This document shows positions 11,724-23,529 of a stretch of DNA of 64,000 nucleotides, one piece after another (position 1 is the first letter of the stretch; each line of letters opens with the position of its first letter). Under the pieces are notes generated by a model that saw nothing but the letters and a program-made list of their open reading frames with translations, searched no databases and had not been told where the DNA came from. The translations under genes and the position numbers were made by a program. This DNA is from Boswellia sacra (Eukaryota > Streptophyta > Magnoliopsida > Sapindales > Burseraceae): the NCBI GenBank assembly GCA_013180625.2, contig SNVD02009053.1:292908-356907 (forward strand), written 5' to 3'.

Positions 11724-12695
11724 CCAACCATGAAAAATGATGCTGAGGCATTTTCAACTAGATGCGGCAAGTGCCAAAAATTTGGCAACATTCCAAGGAA
11801 AGCTCCTGAGAACATGACTCCAATGGTGGCCCCATGGCCGTTCGCCCAATAGGGACTAGACCTTGTTGGACCTCTTCTAATGGGTAAAGGATAAGTAAAA
11901 TATGCTGTTGTGGCAATTGATTACTTCACTAAGTGGGCAGAAGCCGAACGCCTCGCATCGATTACTGAAAAGAAGACCACAGACTTTGTAAAGAATTCAA
12001 TTGTCTATAGGTTTGGTATCCCTCACACCATCATTACAGACAATGGAAAGCAATTCGACAACTCAAGCTTTAGGAACTTCTGTAAAGAGTTGAACATCTC
12101 TTTATGCTTTTCCTCTCCAGCTCATCCTTAAGCAAACGGTCAGGTGGAGGCTGTTAACAAAACAATAAAACACCTCCTCAAGACCAAATTAGATGCTAGG
12201 AAAGGTGCATGGCCATAAGAGCTTCCACGAGTGCTTTGGGCATACCGAACCACTATCCACACAGCAACAGGAGCAACCCCATACTCCTTAACATTTGGCT
12301 CAGAAGTAGTTGTACCTGTTGAAATTGGCCTTCCATCACCTCGTACTGAGAGATATGGCGAAGAGCTTAATCATAGAAGCCTGCAACTCAACCTGGATCT
12401 TCTTGAGGAGGAAAGGGATCTCACCAGTGTCAAAGTTGCTGCTTACCAAGAAAGAGTTGCTCGATATTTCAACTCTAAGGTTAAGCGCTGATCTTTCCAA
12501 GAGAGAGATCTGGTTTTGAGACAAGTACTACAAAGTACTCGAGATCCCACTGATGGAGCATTAGGGCCCAACTGGGAGGGTCCTTATCGAGTCAAAGCAG
12601 TCATCCGACCAGGCACCTACAGACTTGTCACCATGGATGGGAGGTTGCTTCGTCATCCGTGGAATGTTGAACACTTAAAGAAGTATTATCCATAG
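11724..12695 (+). pseudogene. Gypsy Tat integrase core and C-terminus (broken)
   Basis: Integrase inserts the DNA copy into the genome. The zinc-binding Cys pair is in RCGKCQKFGN near 11762. The three catalytic acidic residues can all be read: Asp in LDLVGP (about 11860), Asp in IITDNGKQFD (about 12040) and Glu in NGQVEAVNKT (about 12140). The GPYRV and HPWNVEHLKKYY blocks close the protein near 12693. Stops interrupt it at about 11850, 11891, 12129, 12217 and 12489, most at positions where relatives have Gln or Trp. No chromodomain is seen, as expected for Tat. Confidence 0.85.
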
Positions 12696-13074
12696 TCTCT
12701 TTATATATGTAATAACTCCTTCTAGGGACTTATGCATATGTAATAACTCCCATAGGGAGACATTTAAAGAGATTATCAATAAAGTGTTCAGTTTATTTCA
12801 AATCATACATCTTTAAAGCTCATGTATGATCAAGCTGTAAGAAGATGAAAAGAGTAAAAGAATACAACACTAGAAAAAATTCTTAGAGTTCTTATTATTT
12901 CAAAATTGGCTGAGGAATGCCACACATATAGTCCAAGTAAGGACAAATCATCACCTATGACATTGAACCGAAAGTGAAGACAATAAAAGATAAAGTCAAG
13001 GCTTAGAAAACAACCTTAATATGATTATTCCATACGAATAAGCATCTACCTAGCTGGAAGAATTCCAACTATCT
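12696..13074. other. Spacer between pol and antisense gene
   Basis: Non-coding. A short direct repeat (atatgtaataactcc) near 12704 and 12736 is the only structure noted. The convergent antisense gene ends just beyond. Confidence 0.5.
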
Positions 13075-15346
13075 CTAAGAAGTGGCTTCATCATCTCCTT
13101 CTTCGTCTGAAGATGATGAGGTAGAGTCGCCTTGCTTGGCCTCCTAGGCTGCTGTGTCCAATGTTGACTCGTAATCCTCATCTTTAAGGATGAAGTGGTG
13201 GAATTGCTCAGGATCAGAGTTTGCTGTCGGGATAGACTCTGCCACCAAGTTTAACTCTTCAGCTATGGGAAACTGATCAATCTCTGGGTAGCGATCATGG
13301 AACCATTTACGCACCCCATTGACCTCATCAATATAAGAACGTTCCATAGCTTGCTGGTAAATACGACCCCTACGGAAGTGAGCAACTGCTTTGTCAATCC
13401 TATTTTGCTCAGCAACAGCCTTCTCCCAAAGCTCTTGACCAAAGTCATTTGCCCTTTTATGCTAGATAGCTGCCTCCTTCTTGGCTTCGGACAAGTCTGC
13501 TTTCATTCTACCCATCTGTTCTTTCATCTCTGCCATCTTTCTCTCTGTTTCAGTTAAATTGTCAAGGCAGACTTGATGTTTCCCCTTCCAGTCGGTAACC
13601 TCAGAAGTGAGATGATTAACCTCCTTGAGGAGGTTGGTGTTAGTAGACTCTCCTTGAGCTAAGGGTCCTGTCGCCTACAGAAAGAAAGATAAAGAGAGGA
13701 AAGCAGATAAGGCGTGTCTTCCAAAGGTATAAAAAAAAAAAAGTCTTAGTAAAACCCCACCTGAAGTATGATGCCAATACCGACAGCGATCGCATCGAAA
13801 TATGTAAGTTTTACATTCTCGGGAAAGACATTAGTAGGCATGAAATGTGTAGCACTTTGAGACAATTCACGAAGGTAGTCTCCACATGTCGAGCCACTTT
13901 GAAAGCCCGTACTATCAAAGGTAAAATGCCTAGGTAGCTGAGAGGTTGGGGGTAACTTATTTTCAGTGGGCTTTGAGATTGCTACTTCGTCCGAAGGCTG
14001 AACAGAGATAGGCTTATCAGGAACAGACTTCCGTATGGGAGCCTCCTTGTGACCACTGGATTTCTTCTTCAAAGGTCCAAGAGTTGGAGGACTTCCACTC
14101 TGTTTCTTCAGGGAAGGACCAGGCTTGTCATGTGCGAAGGGCTTAAGAGGCATTTTGGCTTCAAGTTGGGCAAACTGCTTCTTGGTAGGATGTAAAGGAA
14201 ATAGACCTACGTAAAAAGAAAACTGGTAAGAAAGCAAACACATGCTTGATGAAGTGAGGTAAGATCAAAAAGTAATAATCAAGCTTACCTTCCGGAGGAA
14301 TGGGAGTTGACAAGCCAAGGCGGATCAATTTCTCCCGATCAGTGAGGCTATTCACGTTCTTTGAGTCAATGGGTAGCTTGAGTACCTCTTGCAAGTCGTT
14401 TCTTTCTTTTTGAGATAAAAGCGGGTGTTTGGTCCAAGGAGCTACGATAAAAACAGAAAAGAATGTCAGTTGATCAAGAGTTTTCATAATGAAAATAGAT
14501 AAGGTATCATTATAATAAGGTACCACAGAAACCAAAACGCCTCATAATTCTCAACTTCTCTCCCTTTGGACGGGCACTTTCTTGATACTTCCAACTGCCA
14601 CCGCACCAGAATTGTTTATACTTCCATTCTTTCATATGTGAGGGAATGCCAAAAAGGCGGTTGGGGTCATCCGTCTTCCCTCGCTGGGATATGCAATAGT
14701 AACCTGTTTTCTCTCCGTTCGGTGGGTGAATGGCAAAAATATACTTAACATGGTTAGTGGTAGGATCACCAAGACCTGCGCTTCTGAATAAACTTTGAAA
14801 TGCTATCAGAAGTCTCCATCCATTGGCCGACAATTGGGTAGGGGCAATGCCTATAGTATCGAGCATCCGTCGAACATAATTATCAAAGGGCATTTGGAGA
14901 CCAGCTCTCACTAGTTCTAAGCTTAAGCCGATGACACCTCGTGGTGGCCTAATCCACCGATCACCTTTCCTCGAAAGAAATAGGATAACTGAAACCGGGA
15001 TAAGGAAATGGGCTCTATATATTTTTAATCGGTCACCCGGGAGTTGATTATCAATATGGTCAGCCTCCCACTACTTTTCAACTTCAGGATCACTATCTGA
15101 GGTAGCAGAGGATGACCAGTCGCTCTCCCCCTCAGCATCTACCACCTTGTGATTAACAAAATTATGCCCTAACTCACGATCCTGACCGAAAAAATTCTGA
15201 TAAAACTCATTAACCTTTTTACAGTTAGTCGCAGGATCCTTATTCCTTGTAGACTGGGTTTGATGACTCGGTTCCCTCTGTAGCACTGTCACAGTAGTTT
15301 TAATTCTAGCCATCTGCACAGTTAAAGAGGAGTCGTTAGTCATCAA
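13075..15346 (-). pseudogene. Spliced antisense gene of the Tat element (PF04195-like domain)
   Basis: A four-exon gene runs against pol: 15346-14524, about 14441-14289, 14206-13761 and 13672-13075. The three introns (13673-13760, 14207-14288, about 14442-14523) are 80-90 bp, have gt-ag ends, and keep one reading frame across all joins. The first exon contains LQMPFDNYVRRMLDTIGIAP then LSANGWRLLIAFQSLF, which resembles the plant 'putative gypsy type transposon' domain (PF04195). Exon 3 is rich in Pro, Lys and Ser. Exon 4 has a coiled-coil-like stretch (ETERKMAEMKEQMGRMKADL) and an acidic tail. Only three in-frame stops are seen, all TAG, in about 670 codons. The function of such extra genes in Tat elements is not known. 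An earlier Met (MARIK, near 15313) could be the true start. Confidence 0.65.
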
Positions 15347-15770
15347 ACCAAGTCTACTAAGGAAGGGAAGAGATGAAAGAAAAGAAATGCTAGGGGACTA
15401 TATTGAAAGTTTTCCAAAATAGCCCTTGAAAAATACTTTTTGCCCTTGAAAAATATCACGTTGGTCCTTGGCCAGTATATAGTTGGTTTTCTTTAAAAAA
15501 AAAAAAAATTTGGGAGGTGTGCAAGTTTTAAGATTTTGCAAAAAGAACCCTATTTGTAGTTTTCAAAATTCGTAAAATAACCCCTCTTCATAAGTTTTCT
15601 AAAGTGGCAGAAAGACCCCTACAAGCAAAGTTTTCAAAAGTTACGGAAACACCCCTGCAACTAAAAAACGAAGTTTCAAAATTTTGTGGTGACACCCCTG
15701 TAACTAATATATGAAGTTTTAAAAATTCTCAAAGAGGCCCCTACAGATGAATATAACGGCTCACGTAGCC
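15347..15770. other. Leader/3' region with short A/T-rich phrase repeats
   Basis: Non-coding. The phrases 'ttttcaaaa...' and 'acccctgcaa/acccctgtaa/gacccctaca' alternate about every 45-60 bp (15540-15750), forming a diverged tandem repeat. It lies upstream of the antisense gene and between pol and the 3' LTR. Confidence 0.45.
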
Positions 15771-16130
15771 CTCGCATGCAGCATGCAAACTCGGCCCACA
15801 TGAGTTTGGCCTTCGCCTACGTCGCCGCTCGCCTCGCGCACTCGCCTGCGCGCCCAGCAGCTCGCCTCGCATGTCTCTCCTTGCGCGCCCAGCGCCTCGC
15901 ATGCCTCTCCCTGCGCGCCCAGCGCCTCGCATGCCTCGCCCTGCTCGCAGCTCGCTTCGCATGCTTCTCCCTTGCGCGCCCAGCAGCTCGCCTCGCATGC
16001 CTCTCCCTTGCGTGCCCAGCAGCTCACGTCGCGCACAGCTCGCCTCGCATGATCGCCCCTGCACACCCAGCCCTCGCGAGCTCGCCCATGCGCACCGAGC
16101 CCTCGCGAGCCCTCTTGCTGTGTTTGTCCG
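15771..16130. repeat. GC-rich minisatellite, 30-36 bp unit
   Basis: A strongly GC-rich island in AT-rich DNA. Units begin cgcctcgcatgcctctcc and end gcgcgcccag, with 30-bp units near 15868-15957 and 36-bp units (extra cagct) after that. All six frames are long and open only because of composition; the Arg/Gly/Ala- or Pro/Ala-rich translations resemble no family. Confidence 0.75.
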
Positions 16131-16503
16131 GACCACCCCACGCAGCAACCTTCCAAACTTGCCTCCTCCAAGAAGTAAGTTATTCCTTGTTGCGGCTCTC
16201 CTATCGCCTCCCAACTTTGACCTCTTGCTTTACATCAACTTGCTAGGGTTTTTAAGACTTGCGGCAAGGATATTGAAAAAAAAATATTAAAAGAGATTTT
16301 ATATAGACGGAAAAGTCTGCACCATATTTGTTAATTATATAATTTCCATCTCTGTGACGCCCATCTAGGGTTCAAGTCGCATTAGATTTATATGTATGAT
16401 TAAACTCACTATTTGGGTCTTCTACTAATATTTAATTTATAGCCCTGAATAACTAAATAGTCCCTACGTTGACCCGTTAGTCGACTTGGGCCTGGGGGGC
16501 TAC
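16131..16503. other. Region before the 3' LTR with polypurine tract
   Basis: Non-coding, ending in gggcctggggggc (about 16488-16500), which fits the polypurine tract that primes plus-strand synthesis next to a 3' LTR. Confidence 0.4.
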
Positions 16504-16862
16504 TATTATGGCCATAATAAAATTGGGCCTCAATTAAATCTAAGCCCACTATTAGAGTCATTGTCTGGCCTATTATCTGGGTCCCACAATGACTCATCCT
16601 GACTCCTATATAAACCCTCCGAATTATTACTCAAGGCATGCACACTTTTCTGAACTCATTCTCTCTCTAAATTTCCTTTGCTTTTGAGAGCTTCTCTCTC
16701 TAGGAAATTCCGGAGTGTCAGAAACTGACTTGAGCGTCGGAGGGTTTTCGCTGGCACCACCGCCAACACCCCTGACTGTTTTTCTTTGCTCACAGGATTA
16801 TACCCGACGTACAATTCGAGCTCCGACCCGCTTCCCGGCCATCTGGAAATCATGCATCAACA
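16504..16862 (+). repeat. Probable 3' LTR of the Tat element
   Basis: Begins TATTATGGCCATAATA just after the purine tract (TG expected, TA present) and ends CATCAACA. It contains a TATA-like ctatataaaccc near 16606 and a cttgagcgtcggaggg phrase near 16730, both typical of Tat-group LTRs. Without the 5' copy the borders cannot be proven. Confidence 0.5.
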
Positions 16863-17008
16863 GGTGTATATATAAAATATAAGATAATATTACATTTACA
16901 ACCATTTACAATCAACTCTTTCTATAAATTTACGTTGGTAAAATCCTATTGGAGATATAATTATCATGTTATACATTGTGACGTCACTTATTCATTTTTG
17001 TTTTTTAC

Positions 17009-17123
17009 TCTGAGTGAATTTTTGTCAACTCAGGTTGTAAGGTATTGGTTGTAAATTATATAATTTACAACCAAATTTTATAACCAATACCTTACAACCT
17101 GAGTTAGCAAAAATTCACTCAGA
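17009..17123. repeat. 115-bp hairpin element (MITE-like)
   Basis: Outer arms tctgagtgaatttttg (17009 on) and caaaaattcactcaga (to 17123) pair. The inner arms share ctcaggttgtaaggtattgg and its complement. The right arm has an asymmetric loop of about 20 bp. No coding capacity; a short inverted-repeat transposon is likely. No clear target duplication was found. Confidence 0.6.
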
Positions 17124-17254
17124 TATATATATAATTCATCAAATTGATTCATTTTTTACAATCTTTGAGTTTTATTAGGAAGGCAAAAAGCTTAATCTTT
17201 TGCAAATGGCTTTGTTGTACTATAAGAAAATTAGTTATTTACCTGGTTATTTTT

Positions 17255-18500
17255 TCCACAGGTTTTTGTTATGCAAAATCCGCAAGTACACATAATCAAA
17301 CAAGTAATATAATGATGCGTGAGTTATCTTTCCCACGAGGATTGATTATTAACTACTAAACTTAATCTCACTTTGATTTTATTTGAATAAATAACAAATT
17401 TAAAGGAATTAACTAACTAAAAAATTGAATAAAATTTAAACACGAAGTAAAGAAACTATATTTAAACTAAATTGAGATGAATTCAATGGATTAAGCTCTA
17501 GGATATTAGGTTTCACCTAAGTTATCCACTCTATTATTCAATCCAATTTAATTAATGTTCATCAATCTTGTTGCCAACCAATTTCTTTAAGTTATTTGTT
17601 ATTCTTTTTCAAGTAATAATAATGTATAATTATAAGGAGAATCACATGCCTCTCTCATCTGACAACCTATAATTACCCTTTAAGCACAACAAATCATATA
17701 GGGTTGTGCAAATCACAATTATATTTCTATATCATATGAGTTTGTGGTGAATCAATTAATGACTAATATAAATTAACTTCTCAATCTAATTTATATCTCA
17801 AAACATGCAATAGTTGGCCAAACCATTACAAGCATTAAACACATGAAAAATTCACTCAACAAGAAATTGAATAAACATTAATAAATTGAATTGAAATAAT
17901 AGAGTATCAAACTTGGCTACATCCTAACCCTTGAAAAAGAGATTTAGCTCATAAAAAAATCGAGTAGCATTCATAGATTACAAAGAAGGGAGAAAGACTT
18001 AAGGAACTTGGAGATCCCTTGAAGATTCTCCTTGAATTGTGCCTCTAAGGGCTGTAGATTGCTTCCCTGCCTCCTAAGAATCTCTAATGATGCCTCTATT
18101 ACCCTAAAGAAGACATACTCGTCTATTATAGTGTATAAGAGAAAGACGTCGAATCCAAGTTGAAAGAGGAATCCTGAATTTTTCCAGGATTGCACTTGCG
18201 TAGGAGCGTAGCCATAGTGGCACGAGAGAACCAACTTTCTGGTTGCATTAAGTTTGTTGTTCTTGATCTCGCGCCACTACGCCACTTGGTGTTGCACTAA
18301 AGTACTAAGTCTCTGATTTGGTCACCCACACTTTCTCTCTTTTTGGCCTTATTTTCTCCTAATTTTGATGTACTTTATTAAGAATCCAACTCCTTTCTAT
18401 AGAGTCTGCATTTAACTAAAATAACACATTATTTTCACCTTATTTTACTCAAAAATTAATCAAAACTTAAATTTGAGTGTATTATATTAGTGAATAAAAT
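17255..18500 (-). mobile_element. Decayed gypsy-type LTR, probably solo
   Basis: Positions 17270-17345 (ccgcaagtacacataatcaa, then cccacgaggattga) resemble, on the minus strand, the conserved 3' end of Athila/Tat-type LTRs. 18170-18290 carries the cgcacc/ctacgcc phrases common in those LTRs. No gag or pol is attached. The borders are estimates. Confidence 0.4.
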
Positions 18501-19186
18501 TCACTAATAGTTTTTTGTTAACGTGGTTAAAAAGAATTATTTACAACTTAAATGATTTATACTTTGTTAAAACTTCATTCAACAAATTGCATTAAATGAA
18601 AGTGATAAAAGTTAATATATTTACCATGTGCGATTGTAATGTAGTAAATGTCTATCATATCTTTAGCATGCATTGATTACTATATGGTTAATATAAATAA
18701 AATTTACATTTAATTTTATATGATGCTTTATTTTATTTACCACGTGTAATAATAATGTAGTTCATGTTTATATTTATTCACAACATCTTTTAATTGTGAT
18801 TGATATAAATAAAAGACCATGTCATTTTGCATGTTGTAGTTTATTTTATTTCACTACATATGTTACTAGTGATAAAAAGTGATTAATTTAATGGCAGGAT
18901 TGTTTTAAAAACTTTTCAGCTTTGGCGCTAAATAATTAAAGGAATATAAAAGATTATGATGCAAAAGCTAAAGGAAATGATAAATTGAGCAAAAGTTCAA
19001 AATTTGATCAATTGATAATAATGACAATTGATTGCAAAACTAGAGTAAATTTACCTTTTTATGGGCTAAGTAATCCTAGTTCTTGTAAAACAAGTAAAGC
19101 TAGAATAAGTAATACGACAACATCCATAATTCCCACAAAATCATCAATCACTACCACAAAATCAGTATCATAATGTAACTAACTTA
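18501..19186. other. AT-rich spacer
   Basis: No gene seen. A diverged direct repeat (tttaccatgtgcgattgtaa near 18620, tttaccacgtgtaataataa near 18738) is spaced about 117 bp. The open frame at 18985-19173 is Ser/Thr-rich and unrecognised. Confidence 0.45.
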
Positions 19187-19360
19187 TGTTAAGGAAAAGC
19201 TTTAGGAGAAATTGTAGTACATGGCTTATTTATTGTACTTGCTGTCCTCCTTAATTGGAGGCCTATTTCTTGCCTTCCTTTTTTTTTCCTGTTTGCGCTT
19301 GTATAAAGGTTTTGAATATCAATACAATTAGATATCTTTTGCCATACAATTCTTTTTTCT
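19187..19360 (+). repeat. 5' LTR of an interrupted copia element
   Basis: Begins TGTTAAGG at 19187, has a tataaagg promoter-like box near 19303, and is followed near 19367 by ctctcagagcc, a decayed form of the initiator-Met tRNA primer site (TGGTATCAGAGC) used by copia elements. At roughly 170 bp it is a short LTR; the 3' limit is approximate. Confidence 0.55.
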
Positions 19361-19430
19361 CCTTTATGCTCTCAGAGCCTATACGCTCAAACGAGATTTG
19401 ATCCTTGGTCATTTTTTTTTCTCTCTTACC

Positions 19431-19794
19431 ATGGCCAGTGATAGCTCAGTTACTTCTGACATCAAGTAAACTATTCTAACCACATTAACAAGTCCAAATA
19501 GCCTTGTAACAATCAATGCAATCAATCAGCTTCCCTTGAAATTAACCCTTACAAATTACCACTCATGGAAAACACAATTTGATGCACTTCTTTATGGATA
19601 TGATTTACTTGGCTTTATTTATGGAACAAAGCCACGTCCACCTTCTAAAATTCTAAATAACAATAAGAAAGTCTCAAATCCAGATTATACTTTTTGGAAA
19701 AGACAAGAAAAATTACTCCTTCTTGGTATCATTGGCTTTCTCAGTCATAAGGTTATGTCAATAATTCATTCCTGCACAACTTCAATTGAAGCCT
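19431..19794 (+). pseudogene. Copia gag N-terminus, cut by a gypsy insertion
   Basis: The ATG at 19431 opens MASDSSVTSDIK followed by TAA at 19464. The same frame then continues through LKLTLTNYHSWKTQFDALLY and FWKRQEKLLLLGIIGFLS, the standard copia gag_3/UBN2-type N-terminal domain. The frame breaks off exactly where TGTAGACA of the next LTR begins (19795), so the rest of this copia element should lie beyond the window's right edge. Confidence 0.75.
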
Positions 19795-21616
19795 TGTAGA
19801 CACTGGATTTCTAAGGCTCGATGATAAAATAAAGATGAATGTCAAGCGAGGAAAATGACTTAACTGTCCTTGAGGGCCAAGAAAAGAAGGGTGAGAAAAA
19901 GTTGGTGAAGGGCTTTAGAAATTGACATGTGACTTTGAAAAATCACAAAAATTAATCCAGGAGGAATTTTATGATAAGGTATGGATGTCTAGTTTTTAGA
20001 GAAATTTATGGATCACAAATCGAAGTTGAATTCGAGAAGTTATGTGCAATCGAAGGGACAAAGGTCCAAAGGGACTACATCAAATGATAGCAAAATTGGA
20101 AGGGGCCAAAGGGACAATGACCGATTGACTGTCAAATAGTCGCCCAGCTATCCATGATAGTCACCTAACCATCTGACAATCACCTTGCAATTGGCTGATG
20201 GCAGCCAATTGTTAGACAGTCACCTGAAAGTCTGAAGAGGACCGCTCGACCCTTCAAGGTCTATTTCTGAAAAATTGAATTATGGACCTTCCTTTTTTGT
20301 TTTGTTTCTTCCTTTTTCAGCTTCACCCCTCTTATATATAAACCCCTTGACTCACTTCTCATGGCACACCGATTGTTGAATACGATCATCGCTTCTCACT
20401 CTTGAAGACATGCTCGAGAATTCGAGAAGTTTTTTCTAGTATACACCTGAAAAGGGTATGTCTTGAGAGCATAAATCTCTCCTCCCTCCCATTTTTTCTT
20501 TTATTTTTCTTGCTTACAAAAAGCATGTTTGGTTTTAATTATATGCTTAGGAGCATGCTAGGGTTATTATGAATTGTTCTAACCCTATTTGTTTTGCAAG
20601 ATGGATAGGCGCTTCAAGGTAAGTCCGCAATCCCTCCTTTATTATAATCATGCTTAGGAGTTTATTTTCTTCACAAATCCTTAGAAAACATGCCTAGGAG
20701 TACATGCTAATAATGCTTAAGAGCACATGATTAGAATTATGCTAGGAAAACTTATTTGCTTTGATGAATGCTAGGAAATAGCATAGAATGGGTCAGAATT
20801 ATCGTTTTGCTCTTGAATTGCTTGTTTGATGATGATTGCTTGAATTAAACTAGAATACACTATGAATGCCATGTTAGGCTAGAAATGCCATGATAATTGA
20901 TGTGAATTATACTAGAATAAGCAATAGGCAGAATTGCCATGATAGAATTTATCAAAATTTAGGCTAGAATACCAGGATATTAGATTATGACTTTATTTGA
21001 TTTATAATTTGTTTGTTTATTTATGAATGTTTATACATTAAGAAGTGTAATTGTGTGATGTCATGAAGTAATGGTGGACTCACATTGATGGTGTGGGACC
21101 ATTGCTTAGAATGAATGTTCAAGCATAGAATGTATGGAATATTTCATTATTTTATTATTGAAGAACAAATGTTGTAATCCTCTCCCCTTCCCCTATATAT
21201 GACGAAAATCTAATCTATTCTCCTTCCTCTTTATTTGTATGAATATACAATTGTTTTTTACTGAATAATCATTTAGCATGTCTAAAGAAGATAAAATTGA
21301 AAATGTTGCATAAAACAAACAATCTAAGCGGACTATGTAACAACACCAGTTATTTTTATTTGGTACATCCCAAGTGGAGGCCGGATTTACATCCTGACTG
21401 AGTGAAAGAGTCGTACCTAACTTCCTAAATCTATCTCTGAAGAGATGAGGGTAGTTTAGGTCCCGAAGCAAGGGATCGAATTGCCCCCATTCATTCTCAA
21501 TTGAATAATTGGGTGGCGACTCCTTTCTCCAAAGGTGTCCATGGCTTGTTTGTGTTCCCTTAAGTCTCAAAAGAGGTTTTGACATGTGTTGTGGCAGGAT
21601 GAAAGTCCCGTTCACA
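19795..21616 (+). repeat. 5' LTR of gag-only Tat element (1822 bp)
   Basis: Starts TGTAGACACTG and ends cccgttcaca, directly before the primer-binding site. A TATA-like cttatatataaacccc lies at 20330-20345. The matching 3' LTR aligns from 38718 and stops at the point corresponding to about 20998. Confidence 0.85.
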
Positions 21617-21617
21617 A

Positions 21618-21634
21618 TGGCGACTCTAGTAGAG
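21618..21634 (+). promoter_or_regulatory. Primer-binding site
   Basis: TGGCGACTCTAGTAGAG closely resembles the TGGCGACTCTGCTGGGGA-type primer site of Tat/Ogre elements, one base after the LTR end. Confidence 0.7.
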
Positions 21635-22850
21635 AAAAAAAAGTTGAGTATGAAAGGAATACCAAATTCTAATACCTCGTGTTGGTATAATGATTTCTTG
21701 CTTCACTACACTTTGCACACAATGAGCACGAATTGCCAAAAATAGCCATGTGGCATCGGCATGAGAAGTCTTTTGCTCCATTTGACCCTTAAACAACTCA
21801 TGTTGATGTCACTACCTTTGAGCGCATACCATTGAATTGGCATAAAAAGAGATTAGCCCCAAGGACACGTCTCGCTCAAAGGAGCCCAGACTATTAGACC
21901 CTTGAGACTCAAGCCCATATCGATGACTCTAGAAATTTTCAATAGGATGAATGTCCAAAACCCTTGTTGAAATGCACGTCTATGGATGTAAATTCTCAAT
22001 GATTAGAAAAACAACAACTCAAGACCTCATGGAACCATGAACAAATGCCACATGTCAAGTCACCTATAAGAATAAAATGGGAACATATGCCATGAGTTAA
22101 GGTTATTATGACGTTTTGAAAACCATGTCATGATAATCATTAAGAATCCCATGTCAACATAAATGTTAGAATTACGAGAGAGAATCTCGCATTCCCACAT
22201 CCCATGATGATGTATTCGGAATGAGGCCGAAAAACCTAGGAAAAGAGACTTGACCACATGTGTGTGGAAGGAATAAGGTTAGAAGGCTGAAGTTTGTCTA
22301 TGCCCTTGTATAAGCATCTATCATATCGTTCTGCAACAAGACTCATGTACTCTTCAGTCAAGATATTAACAAACCTTCTTTTTGTGCTCAATCGACACAT
22401 GATTATAGGGCATTTTAAAAAGAAGCTATATCGGTTCTAATATTTGTTTAGGCTAACATCCTTAGGCAGGGAACATTCATTCATCATTATTTTTATTTTT
22501 ATATATATATATTTTTTTCTTTTTTTGAAAAGAATGCATCTTTAACCTGTGTAATGAGCCTTAGGCTAATGACTCCCAGACCAGTTGGCCTTAGAATATT
22601 AGGTGTTAAGACACCTCTATGAGCTTAACGACTCATGTTGTCGATGCTTCATTTTTACTTAGAAACTTATGGATAGTGCAATGTTCAATCCCCTTAAGCT
22701 TTCTCCTTAATCCATGTAACGAGCTTTGGGTCGATAGTTCTCAAACTAGTTGGTCTTAGGTTATTAGCTGTTGAGGCACCTCTTGGGCTTAATTGCTCGA
22801 ATTAAGGAGACTACGAGACCAAACTTATCGACAATTGCTTTTTTTTTTTT
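21635..22850 (+). other. 5' leader of gag-only Tat element with internal direct repeat
   Basis: Non-coding. Two copies of an about 90-bp module, starting near 22548 (acctgtgtaatgagcc) and 22711 (atccatgtaacgagct), lie about 160 bp apart and share ccagttggccttag / ctagttggtcttag. At 22296 the phrase tatgcccttgtataagcat matches a second copy at 32190. Confidence 0.5.
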
Positions 22851-23529
22851 ATTTCACTTTCTCTCTCTCTCTCTCTTTTTTTTTTTTAACTTTCCCCTTC
22901 CTTTTGTTGTTATCCTAAACAAAACAAAAGAACTCAAATATTGTAACATTTCAATCTATAACCCACAATCATGCATTAAGGTATGTGTGTGTGTGAAGAA
23001 AGGTACATGAACAAACTGTTTATTAAATGATAATATCGTGAGAGTTTATAGATTTGAATAATTCAAAGTGAAATGAATAAGACAACCTCGTTATAAAATT
23101 CAAAAATGAAAACTAAATAATATCAAGTTAGCTAAACTGAGTCTTCAAAAGTGCAAAATCAAAACAAAATGAAAAATTGGTTAGAGTGTGTTTAAGAGTT
23201 CAAAATGGCCCTCTTTACTCTGCTATTCCTGACCTAGAATGCGTCTCAAGAGGATTTAGACTCCTTACACCGCACTTTGAATCTAATTACTAACTTGCTT
23301 TTTCTTTTTTTTTTTTTGCAAGAAAAAAATTTAAGACACACTTGTGTCTACTATCCTTCCCCTCCCCCCCTCCCCCCGTAAAACCAAATGAAACATTGTC
23401 CTTAATGTTTAAATGTAGAGAGAAAAAAGAATAGAAAACATTACCAAAAGCTTTAGTTATTTAAAAGAGATGACATGAAAGACACGTAAAATAAAATGTT
23501 ACAAATAAAATAAAATAAAAATTACAAAC
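22851..23529. other. Low-complexity non-coding stretch
   Basis: Holds (CT)n at about 22858-22876, a short (GT)n near 22985, poly-T at 23300-23317 and a C-rich tract near 23360. No gene seen. The left border of the Athila-type insertion must lie in or near this stretch but cannot be fixed. Confidence 0.45.

Larger units (their letters stand above)
7309..16862 (+). mobile_element. Tat-lineage gypsy retrotransposon, 5'-truncated
   Basis: Gag, protease, RT, RNase H, second RNase H-like domain and integrase occur in this order on +. They are followed by an antisense gene, a GC-rich minisatellite, a purine tract and a 359-bp LTR. A second RNase H domain and extra antisense genes between pol and the 3' LTR are known marks of the Tat group of plant gypsy elements. 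The 5' LTR and leader are absent: gag-like sequence starts within about 100 bp of the CACTA end at 7308. All coding parts carry stops or frameshifts. Confidence 0.8.

Noticed and set aside
15741..16290. Four overlapping open frames of 136-157 codons on both strands
   Set aside because: They lie in the GC-rich minisatellite, and their Ala/Pro- or Arg/Gly-rich translations reflect composition only.
21193..21615. 140-codon minus-strand frame
   Set aside because: Lies inside the 5' LTR and matches no family; chance frame.
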